Positions 21,669 to 31,700 of a DNA stretch of 64,000 nucleotides are shown here, one piece after another. The stretch comes from Phytoseiulus persimilis. Its lineage: Eukaryota; Arthropoda; Arachnida; Mesostigmata; Phytoseiidae. The position numbers were made by a program, and so were the translations under genes. Positions within the stretch are counted from its first letter, which is position 1. Each line of letters starts with the position of its first letter. The notes under the pieces were generated by a model. It was not told the origin of the DNA and did not search any database. It worked only from the letters and a program-made list of their open reading frames with translations. The DNA lies in contig CM075102.1 of the NCBI GenBank assembly GCA_037576195.1, forward strand, positions 6,262,001-6,326,000. The letters run 5' to 3'.

Positions 21669-23735
21669 GTGACCCCTCTGGTCACGTATTTCACGTTAGG
21701 TGCGAGGGAATCAGAAAGCTTGCCTTCCCGCCCAGCCGGAAGCAGGTTACAGGGACCCGTCATCCTGGAGCGGCGCAGGGCTTCCACGCCCGAGCTGTCA
21801 ACGATCCGACTGCGGGAATCGGTTTTCGACGAGAGTCGGCGCCAGATGGAGCAAGAGAGGGATCGCCGGAGGGCGGCAGGAGGCCTGGACGTGCCCAGGG
21901 GGTTCGCCAGGGGGGGGAAGGTGGCACACTCGCCTACTGGGGGGGATAGGTCAGAGGATGTGACGGCGATGGATGTGGGGAGCCGGGGACTCGTTCCGAA
22001 GACGAGGAAGAGGGGCGCCGAGGGCAATTTGAGTCTGGATGAGTCAGATGGACAAAGCAAGAGGGTCGCAGGAGAATCGCAGGGGGATGGTCCGAAGGAG
22101 ACCGAGCAGCTGGAGCATAAGATAGCTCAGATGGGTAAATACATGGAGAAGCTGACCAGGCTGTGTTCGGCCCAGAACACCAAGAAAGAACTCAAGGATC
22201 TCGGGAGGGTAGTGCCGGGTCTCTACCGGAGTCTGGTAACTAGCTTTCACGAAGAGATCTCCAGAATCAGGGGGGAAAGGCTGGTCGTCGAAGATGCTGT
22301 TTGCAGTAGGTGTGGGAGGAGAGAGGCGGGATGCCGGGCAAGAGAGGGGCGGAGTTGACGAAGGAGCTGGAGGACAGGTTCGCAGGTGCTGAGGGCGTTG
22401 AGGATCGACTCGCGCTCCTCGATCTCGAATGGCCTGAGGAAGGCTTCAGATGCGTCAAACTCACGCGGGACGACTCCTGGAGTCAAAGGAGGTTGAAGCT
22501 TATCATTGTCGAAGAGGGTAGGAAGTTCGAGGGTGGAGGCTTGGGCGACCTATTGCAGCAGTTCCTGAGGGTTGGGCAGGTCAGCAGCCTGAAGGCTGGT
22601 AGCGTTGCGGTCCTCAGAAGCTACGAAGCGCTCGAGGTGGTCGGCGAGCAAAGAAATCGGGAGAACAACGGGGCAACTAGGGCGCTCGTTATCGGAATCA
22701 TGGGGAAGGGGGAAACGGTGGGGGTCACGACCTTGAGGATGCTCGAGGGGGCTTTGGAGAAACTCGCGGGGCTGCCGGGCTTCGACGAAGAGCGGGCTGT
22801 GGCATACGTGGACCCGGCGTGTCGAAACCAGAGACTCCGCAGGGCACTGGAAGTAGCATGCTGGGCCACGGGAGCGGCTCTCGGGGAGGACTTCGGGGTC
22901 CTGGAGGTCTGCTCAAAGGGGGCTGTGACTCTGCCCACGGAGGGCGGTATAACAACCACGATCAAGGTCAAGTCAGCGGAAGGAAAAACCTTCGAGGACA
23001 CTCTGCGGGGAGTGAGAGGGCTGTGGAATTCAGGCAGGCTCGGCGTCAAAGTCCGAGGGGTCCCGATGAAGGATGGGGCCGGGAATCTTATTATTAGGCT
23101 CGAAGAGCAGCGGCGGGGAGCGGGGAGAGATTTCGCGAGAGTGCTGAAGGAGAACGCCAACTTGGAGGCTGAAGTAAGGGAGGGAACGGGACTGAGACCG
23201 GTGGCTCTCTGGGGGTACGACCCGCTGGTCTCACCGGAGGAAGCGGAAAAAAACTCTTCGGAGTCTACTGCGGATCCCGGAGAGTGCCAAGGTCACGGTG
23301 GATGAGCCCCGTCTGGTGAGGGCTGAGGTATGGAGGGCCCTGGTTACCTTACCTGCGGACGCTGCGGAAGCCCTTCTGCAACATAGGACGCTGCGGCTTG
23401 GAAGCCGGTGGTGTCGAACCGAGCGGTGGGTCGAGGTCCAGACGTGCTTCAGGTGTCACGTCCCGGGGCATATGGCGAGAGAATGCACGTTGAAGGGAGG
23501 GGACGGGAAAGTATGCTACAGATGTGGTGCAGCTGATCACTTGGCAAAGGACTGCACCGCAGCCCAACCCAGATGTTACGTCTGTAATGCTGAGGGACAC
23601 CGAGCGGACAGCAACTCCTGCCCGGAAAGGGGAACGAAAATGAAGGAGATCATCGGGGCGATGAAACGCGGCAGAAGGAAGAATGTGCCGGCGGCGGACG
23701 GGTGGACCACTGTAGGTCATAGGGAACAAAACTAA
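21669..23735 (+). pseudogene. R1-clade ORF1: Gag-like protein with three zinc knuckles, two frameshifts
   Basis: Three overlapping frames: 21669-22358, 22310-23305, 23298-23735; the overlaps mark two small indels. The first part is Arg/Gly-rich with a short helical segment (EQLEHKIAQMGKYMEKLTRL). The middle part holds the domain with GGITTTIKVKSAEGKTFEDT. The last has three zinc knuckles: CFRCHVPGHMAREC, CYRCGAADHLAKDC and CYVCNAEGHRADSNSC. The product should package the element RNA. An ATG at 21846 is the first clear start; the frame is open further upstream. It ends in TAA at 23733-23735, with the ORF2 ATG directly after. Confidence 0.85.
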
Positions 23736-26700
23736 ATGGGCGGGATAACCATAATCCAAGTTAATCTGAACAGGAGTAGGGACGCCCACAGCATGCTCGA
23801 AAAAGTGGTCCAGGAGATGCGAGTGGATTTGGCGTTGCTCTCGGAAACCAACGAGGCGATTGCCAAGAGCCACGGAGACTGGATCTGTGACGAAGCATGG
23901 GGCACAGCAGGTTGGATGACGGATAATAATGGGTCACTGAAACTGAGGGGGACGGGCGGGGGCAGTGGCTTCATCTGGATGGAGATCGATGGCATCGGGG
24001 TCTTCTACTCATGCTATATATCGCCAAACAGGCCCCTAGATGACTTCAAGAACTTTCTTGGAGAGCTTGGGGAGTGTGTCGCTGGCCATAGAGGAAAGAA
24101 GATTTTCATTACGGGGGACTTCAACGCAAAGGGGGCCGACTGGGGCAACCGTCACACAGATGTGAGAGGGAGGTACTTGGAGGACTGGGTGGCTGGGAAC
24201 GACCTTGTCATAATCAACGACGGGGGAGTTCCGACTTTCTCGGCAGTGAGGGGTGAGTCTTTCATAGATTTAACGATGGCAAACGGGAGGGCTTTGAATG
24301 ACGTAGAGGGATGGAGAGTCCTGGAGTACCAACAGTCGCTTAGCGACCACCGGTATATAATTTTCACGGTGCGGGAGAGAGAACACTCACGGCAGTCGGG
24401 GCCGGAAGGGAGCTGGCAGTTCAGGAAGCTAGATCTTGCCAGGGTGAAGGACTACATCGATAGGCGCTGCAGGAACCTAATCGGGGTCAACTTGAGCGCC
24501 GAGATGCTGGAAAGTATTCTCACCAGAGCATGTAGCAGGGGGGGGCCAAAGCGGAACTACACGGGGATGAATCGACCGATTTACTGGTGGAACGAAGAAG
24601 TGGCCGCTCTGCGCCAACGGTGCATCCGCCTACAGAGGACCGCCAGTAGAACGGCGAGCTGGCTGGGACGTCGGGACCGGGGAGCTGAGGGGAGGGCTAC
24701 ATATTCCAAACAAATGGCCCTGTATAGGAGGGCACGGGGGGAGCTGAGGGCTGGATAAGAAGGAGCAAGGCGAGGGCATGGAGGGAGCTAATCGAGGAGG
24801 TTGGAAAAGACGTATGGGGGAAGCCGTATCGAATAGTCATGGGAAAGTTCGCGAGGAAGGGACCGAAGCTGGCCAGTGAAAAACTGCAGGAAACAATTCG
24901 GGGGCTTTTCCCGGAGCGCCCTGAGCGGGAGGGCGGTATCGACGAGACCGGGAGAATGGGTATGGGAAATCGGGGACGGACTATTCCAGAGGTAACTTCG
25001 GAGGAGATAATTCGGGCAGCTGACGGACTGGCGACGCGTAAAGCGCCGGGGCCGGACGGAGTTCCCGCCGAGGTGGTGAAACTCTTGGCCAGTAGATGGC
25101 CCAAATTGGTCAGGGATTTTTTCAATCAGCTGGTGAGGGAGGGAAGGTTCCCGCTGCCTTGGAAGAGGGCAGGGCTGGTGCTCATACCAAAGGGAGGGGG
25201 AGGAGGGCAGAGGCCGATTTGCCTCCTGAATAGCATGGGGAAATTGTTTGAGAAGGTCATCGTCGGAAGGCTGCAAGTGGAGATCGAGGATCTGGGGGCG
25301 CTATCGGGAAACCAATATGGTTTTAGGAGGGGTCTTTCGACGGTCGAGGCAGTCAGATGGGTTATCAGCCGGGCGATGGAGGAGAGGGTGAAGTGCACAA
25401 AGACTAGGAGCTTCGTCTTGTTGGTGTTGCTCGATGTCAAGAACGCCTTCAACTCGCTGGAGTGGGGAAAATATTGCGGGCCATGAGGGACAGGGGCTTC
25501 TCGGAGTACTTAATCCAGATCGTTTCGTCGTATCTTAGCGAAAGGGGAATCGTATTGGAAGGGGGAGTTTTCAAAATCACGGCGGGGGTTCCACAGGGTT
25601 CAATCTTGGGCCCAACACTGTGGAACCTTGCGTATGACGGGGTTCTGAGGGTTGGCATGCCGAGGGGGGCCGAGTTGTTAGCTTACGCTGACGATCTCGC
25701 ACTCCTTGTCAGGGCCAAGACTGAGGGCGAGGTGGAGAATATTGGGAACCGGGCACTGGGAATAATCCATGAGTGGATGAGGAGCATCAATCTGGAGCTG
25801 GCACCGCACAAAACGGAAGCTCTCTACCTCATAGGGAGGAAGAGGGCGAAGGGGATAAAGCTAAATTTGGGAGGGGTTGCGATCAAGCTCGCTGATAAGG
25901 TGAAATACCTTGGGGTGATGTTGGACAAAGGGCTCACTGGGAGGGAGCACATTGGGTATGTGGCGAAGAGGGCGAGGGAAACATCGAGGAAGCTTGGTAG
26001 GTTGATGCCGAGGATTGGGGGAATAGAGGGAGGGGACAGACGTCTGCTGGCTTCAGTGGCGGAGTCGGCGGCCATGTATGCGGCCCCTGCGTGGGCGCAT
26101 ATGGCATTCGCGTCAAAGGGTAGGCGGCAAGCCATCCGAGCGGCACAGAGGACGCTTGCGATCAGGGTGAGCCGAGCTTACAGAACGGTCTCCACCGATG
26201 CAGCCCTCGTGCTCGCGAGGATGGTCCCATGGGATTTACTGGCGCAAGAAAGGGCGGCGTGTTGGGGGGAGCAGGGACTCGGGAGGGAGGAAGGGAGGGA
26301 GAAGACCATGGAGGCATGGCAGCGTGAATGGGAGGCGGGTCTAATCGGGGAGTCGAAGGGGAAATGGACGAGGCATCTCATAAGGAACTTGAAAAAGTGG
26401 GTGGACTGCGAGCACGGGGAGCTCAACTACGGGACAACCCAGATTCTCACGGGGCATGGTCAGTTTCAGACCTTCATGGTCAAAATAGGGAAGTCAGACT
26501 CTGATGTGTGCACCCTGTGCGCGTCGGGTGAAACCGACGATGTGGAACACACCGTGCTTCACTGCGAGGCCCTGCGCGACATCAGAGGGGACTGGGCTTT
26601 AGGTTTCAGTGGAGGGGGGTTGAGAGAGGTGGTGGAGTACGGGCTCAGGGGGAGGGAAGAATGGGATTATGTTTCGGGGCATTTCGAGAGGATCATGTTG

Positions 26701-26856
26701 GGCAAAACAGCGAGGGAGGAAGGTCGGAGGGCGCGGCTCGTCGCAAATTCCGAAACACGTCGGATGGCTGAAGCGGGAGGAGGGGCCCGCCAGCGGGCTC
26801 TGGACACTGCGAGAGGATCGACGGACTCTCATGGACTGGATGCGGGGGGTATTTAG
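23736..26856 (+). pseudogene. R1-clade ORF2: EEP endonuclease, reverse transcriptase, C-terminal zinc motif; two frameshifts
   Basis: Starts with ATG immediately after the ORF1 TAA and in the same frame. The endonuclease (23736 to about 24370) keeps IIQVNLNRSRDAH, LLSETNEA (catalytic Glu), ITGDFNAKGADWG and SLSDHRYIIF. A one-base shift near 24755 and another near 25465 interrupt it. RT blocks: KAPGPDGVPAEVVKLL (about 25040), VLLDVKNAFNSLEWG (about 25425-25470), AGVPQGSILGPTLWN and YADD (25684-25695). The C-terminus has WTRHLIRNLKKWV and CTLCASGETDDVEHTVLHC (26509-26565). All catalytic blocks survive, so the source element may be active elsewhere. Confidence 0.88.
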
Positions 26857-27189
26857 GTCCGAGCAGCGAAAACTCAGCGCAACACATACAACGATACACG
26901 TTCACCACTGACCACGGCACACACATCGGCACACTTCTCATCATACACAACAGAACACCACCAAGCAAATGGCTCGCGAGGATACGATGTAGGACACGGA
27001 GACAAGAATGTTGACTCCCGTTCCCATTGGTTCGAAGTAATGCTAAACCAATTCCGTCCATGGGAGCGGCCCCCCGTCCGAAAGCGGGGGTTGGGGAGAC
27101 TCCAGGTTTTTAGTGGGTTTGCGACTCCCACAGTACTGTGCTGGGGCTGTGGCACAGTCTGCATCACGCATTTTTCTTCCTGGACCCCA

Positions 27190-27226
<37 letters not shown>

Positions 27227-27228
<2 letters not shown>

Positions 27229-30000
27229 TGGAAAGTAATGGGCAGATTGGTGCCGGAATCACCCCTCCAATCTTGTAAAAGTATGGTCAGATTGGTCCCG
27301 GAACCACCCCTCCAATCTTGTAAAAGTATGGTCAGATTGGTCCCGGAATCACCCCTCCAGATTTGAAAAAGTATGGTCAGATTGGTCCTGGAATCACCCT
27401 TCAGACTCCGGAAGTGAGTGTCAGATTGGTCTCGGACTCACCCCTCCAGACTTGAAAAAGTACGGTCAGATTGGTCCCGGAATCACCCCTCCAGTCTTGT
27501 AAAAGTATGGTCAGTTTGGTCCCGGAATCACCCCTCTAGACTTCGACAGTGATGGGCAGATTGGTCTCGGAATCACCCCTCCAGACTTGAAAAAGTACGG
27601 TCAGATTGGTCCCGGAATCACCCCTCCAGACTTGTAAAAGTATGGTCAGTTTGGTCCCGGAATCACCCCTCTAGACTTCGACAGTGATGGGCAGATTGGT
27701 CTCGGAATAACCCCTCCAGACTTGAAAAAGTAAGGTCAGATTGGTCCTGGAATCACCCTCCAGACTTCGGAAGTAAGTGTCAGATTGGTCTCGGAATCAC
27801 CCCTCCAGTCTTGTAAAAGTATGGTCAGATTGGTCCCGGAATCACCCCTCCAGACTTTGACAGTTATGGGCAGATTGGTCCCGGAATCACCCCTCCAGTC
27901 CTGTAAAAGTATGGTCAGATTGGTCCTGGAATCACCCCTCCAGACTTCGGAAGTAAGTGTCAGATTGGTCTCGGAATCAGCCCTCCAGACTCGAAAAAGT
28001 AAGGTCAGATTGGTCCTGGAATCACCCTCCAGACTTCGGAAGTAAGTGTCAGATTGGTCTCGGAATCACCCCTCCAGTCTTGTAAAAGTATGGTCAGATT
28101 GGTCCCGGAATCACCCCTCCAGACTTTGACAGTTATGGGCAGATTGGTCTCGGAATCACCCCTCCAGTCTTGTAAAAGTATGGTCAGATTGGTCCCGGAA
28201 TCACCCCTCCAGACTTTGACAGTTATGGGCAGATTGGTCTCGGAATCACCCCTCCAGACTTGAAGAAGTATGGTCAGATTGGTCCCGGAATCACCCCTCC
28301 AGTCTTGTAAAAGTATGGTCAGATTGGTCCCGGAATCACCCCTCCAGACTTCGACAGTTATGGGCAGATTGGTCTCGGAATCACCCCTCCAGTCTTGTAA
28401 AAGTATGGTCAGATTGGTCCCGGAATCACCCCTCCAGACTTTGACAGTTATGGGCAGATTGGTCTCGGAATCACCCCTCCAGACTTGAAGAAGTATGGTC
28501 AGATTGGTCCTGGAATCACCCTCCAGACTCCGGAAGTAAGTGTCAGATTGGTCTCGGAATCACCCCTCCAGACTTGAAAAAGTATGGTCAGATTGGTCCT
28601 GGAATCACCCCTCCAGACTTGTAAAAGTATGGTCAGTTTGGTCCCGGAATCACCCCTCTAGACTTCGACAGTGATGGGCAGATTGGTCTCGGAATAACCC
28701 CTCCAGACTTGAAAAAGTAAGGTCAGATTGGTCCTGGAATCACCCTCCAGACTTCGGAAGTAAGTGTCAGATTGGTCTCGGAATCACCCCTCCAGTCTTG
28801 TAAAAGTATGGTCAGATTGGTCCCGGAATCACCCCTCCAGACTTTGACAGTTATGGGCAGATTGGTCCCGGAATCACCCCTCCAGTCTTGTAAAAGTATG
28901 GTCAGATTGGTCCTGGAATCACCCCTCCAGACTTCGGAAGTAAGTGTCAGATTGGTCTCGGAATCAGCCCTACAGACTTGAAAAAGTGAGGTCAGATTGG
29001 TCCTGGAATCACCCTCCAGACTTCGGAAGTAAGTGTCAGATTGGTCTCGGAATCACCCCTCCAGTCTTGTAAAAGTATGGTCAGATTGGTCCCGGAATCA
29101 CCCCTCCAGACTTTGACAGTTATGGGCAGATTGGTCCCGGAATCACCCCTCCAGTCTTGTAAAAGTATGGTCAGATTGGTCCCGGAATCACCCCTCCAGT
29201 CTTGTAAAAGTATGGTCAGATTGGTCCCGGAATCACCCCTCCAGTCTTGTAAAAGTATGGTCAGATTGGTCCCGGAATCACCCCTCCAGACTTCGACAGT
29301 TATGGGCAGATTGGTCTCGGAATCACCCCTCCAGTCTTGTAAAAGTATGGTCAGATTGGTCCCGGAATCACCCCTCCAGACTTTGACAGTTATGGGCAGA
29401 TTGGTCTCGGAATCACCCCTCCAGACTTGAAGAAGTATGGTCAGATTGGTCCTGGAATCACCCTCCAGACTCCGGAAGTAAGTGTCAGATTGGTCTCGGA
29501 ATCACCCCTCCAGACTTGAAAAAGTAAGGTCAGATTGGTCCTGGAATCACCCCTCCAGACTTCGACAGTTATGGGCAGATTGGTCTCGGAATCACCCCTC
29601 CAGTCTTGTAAAAGTATGGTCAGATTGGTCCCGGAATCACCCCTCCAGACTTTGACAGTTATGGGCAGATTGGTCCCGGAATCACCCCTCCAGTCTTGTA
29701 AAAGTATGCTCAGATTGGTCCCGGAATCACCCCTCCGGTCTTGTGAAAGTATGGTCAGATTGGTCCCGGAATCACCCCTCCAGACTTTGACAGTTATGGG
29801 CAGATTGGTCTCGGAATCACCCCTCCAGACTTGAAGAAGTATGGTCAGATTGGTCCTGGAATCATTCCTCCAGACTTCGGAAGTAAGTGTCAGACTGGTC
29901 CCGGAATCACCCCTCCCGACTTGGACAGTGATGGGCAGATTGGTCTCGGAATCACCCCTCCAGACTTGAAAAAGTATGGTCAGATTGGTCCTGGAATCAC
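27227..30000 (+). repeat. 45-bp minisatellite, main array part 3 (about 62 units)
   Basis: Continuation of the array after the R1-clade insertion, with the same subtypes and the same multi-unit blocks (for example starts at 27785 and 28054, and 28772 and 29041, both 269 bp apart, as also seen at 16769/17038 and 18921/19190 in part 2). Confidence 0.97.
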
Positions 30001-30163
30001 TGGGGTCCTGGGGAAAGAAAAGCGTTTTTTCCCGCGAAACTAGTGCGGTTTTCGGTGAAAATCACCAGTGGGAGAGGTGAAGGAGTAGGTGAAGTGCCTC
30101 AGGAAGTGACAACCCAGTGTGTGTTGTGTTTCTTGTTTTTTTTTTACAGTTTCCACATAGCAC

Positions 30164-31582
30164 ATGGCGGGATCAGCCGAGACCGTCGCGACACCACCAG
30201 CCGGTGGCCGCGCGCTATGCATGAAGTGCGTTGCGGAAGCAAACAGAACCTTCATTGTAGGAGACTGCTGCGCCTACGGATCGGTCCACAAGTATGTCAG
30301 CGGACTACGGGACAGGGTCAACGAATTGGAACTGGAATCGACGAGCCACAGCTTAGCAGCACGTGCTCTCGAAACCGCCAAGGAGGTAGGCCAGAAGAAG
30401 GCAGATCAGCTAGAAGAGAAACTCAAGAAGGCAAATGAGCTCAGAAGCCAACTTGAAAAAGATCTCAAAGATGCTAGAGCCACAATAAAGAGGATGGAAG
30501 AAGACGTCGTCATACTGCGCCAGCAGGAGCAGCCTATGATGACGGAACCACCTCCCATGGTGAAAGCAAAACCCTTCCAAAAGTCGATAATCGCCGTTGG
30601 CGATAAGACCCTAGCCCCACTAAGGGACGGCATCCACATGTGGGAAGAGCTAGGGGGGATCGGTGCCTTTGGAATGTGGTCGTCATGCCAAGAAACCATC
30701 ACCGATTGCTGTGACAGTGTAAGGCGATACCTCAACGAGGAAAAGACCGGGCAGGTCCATATCCTCGTCATGTCCGGAGCGACAGACGTCCGAGAAGGCG
30801 TCCCACGAGGACTGAATGGGGAAAATATCGCAAAGGCGATGGCGACAGCACTCGTGATGCTGAAAAGGTCCTCCGACAGAGTCCTTAGTATAGCACTGTG
30901 CTCAATGGTCGAGCACTCCGATTGCCAGAACATCGCGGAAGTGAATAATCTCCTTAAACTCAGCGTCGAGGCGATGAGGGGGGAGTTCAACTTCATAGAT
31001 CTCCGCAACATCTCCAGAGATCGCAGATTCCTTGACGTCGACAGCGGCAAGGATGATCCATACAAAGCGACCTACTCCCAAGCGGGCTACGAGGTCATTA
31101 AAAAGATCCTCCTTGAATGCTCCCTGGCCAAGCTAGACTCAGACGAGGTCACGCGGGCAAAGATCACGGAGAACAAGGAGAGAATGATGGAGATGTTGGC
31201 ACAGAGAGAGAAAGCCAGACAAGACAGAGAAAATCTGCGGAAGGAGAGGGAGAAAGAAAAGCTCCAACAAATCCGAAATGCAGCTGTCAGAGAGGCAGAA
31301 GGAAACAGATCGAGGGATGCTTCCAGAGGCCGACAGCCAGACAAACGCAAATTCGATCATTCCAGGGACGACAAACAGAGACACGTGGAAGAGAGACCGG
31401 GGACGAAAACCCCAAAATCTCGACCAGGTGAAGCAGGTGGAAGCGGCCGACAACCGCCGAAACCCCAGCCGAAAGGAGACGGAGCAGGCAGAGGCGGCAG
31501 ACAACCGCACAGGCCAAATCCGAAAAGAGGAGGACCGAGTGGAAGCTCGGCGTCTCACCCCAAAAACAGGAATCGTCCCTAG
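30164..31582 (+). CDS. FADD-family ORF1: coiled coil plus SGNH-hydrolase-like domain
   Basis: Intact 472-aa frame from ATG 30164. The N-terminus has a Cys-rich patch (CMKCVAEA, GDCCAYGSVH). Residues about 45-120 are strongly helical and charged, a likely coiled coil. Residues about 140-325 resemble the SGNH/esterase-like domain known in ORF1 of CR1-type elements: GDKTLAPL at the position of the GDS block and VMSGATDVREG at the GxND-like position; the catalytic Ser is not evident. The remainder is a basic Lys/Arg/Glu- and Gly/Pro-rich tail, probably RNA-binding. A pyrimidine tract ending in ACAG (about 30137-30149) just upstream looks like a splice acceptor. The esterase-like assignment is an inference from spacing and motifs. 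Confidence 0.7.
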   Translation: MAGSAETVATPPAGGRALCMKCVAEANRTFIVGDCCAYGSVHKYVSGLRDRVNELELESTSHSLAARALETAKEVGQKKADQLEEKLKKANELRSQLEKDLKDARATIKRMEEDVVILRQQEQPMMTEPPPMVKAKPFQKSIIAVGDKTLAPLRDGIHMWEELGGIGAFGMWSSCQETITDCCDSVRRYLNEEKTGQVHILVMSGATDVREGVPRGLNGENIAKAMATALVMLKRSSDRVLSIALCSMVEHSDCQNIAEVNNLLKLSVEAMRGEFNFIDLRNISRDRRFLDVDSGKDDPYKATYSQAGYEVIKKILLECSLAKLDSDEVTRAKITENKERMMEMLAQREKARQDRENLRKEREKEKLQQIRNAAVREAEGNRSRDASRGRQPDKRKFDHSRDDKQRHVEERPGTKTPKSRPGEAGGSGRQPPKPQPKGDGAGRGGRQPHRPNPKRGGPSGSSASHPKNRNRP

Positions 31583-31700
31583 CAGCCCCGAACCCGCCCT
31601 CGGAGAGAAAGAGAGCCAAGAACGGCGAACCATCGAACCGAGCGGCGGGAAAACAGCGGTACATCCTCGAGCACGAACGACCACCAAAGGAAAACATCGG

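Larger units (their letters stand above)
21378..27226 (+). mobile_element. R1-clade non-LTR retrotransposon, full length, lightly degenerate
   Basis: 5,849 bp including a 36-nt poly(A) (27191-27226), flanked by perfect 11-bp target duplications within the minisatellite. Both ORFs are complete apart from a few single-base frameshifts. The long pure A-tail and perfect duplication indicate a young insertion. The sequence differs clearly from the element at 10895-15839 although the domain order is the same. Confidence 0.93.

Noticed and set aside
9779..30000. CRISPR array
   Set aside because: Units are contiguous 45-bp repeats with no unique spacers, and the context is eukaryotic.
30137..30149. 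Splice acceptor upstream of FADD ORF1
   Set aside because: A pyrimidine run ending in ACAG is present, but there is no evidence of a matching donor; retained only as a remark.
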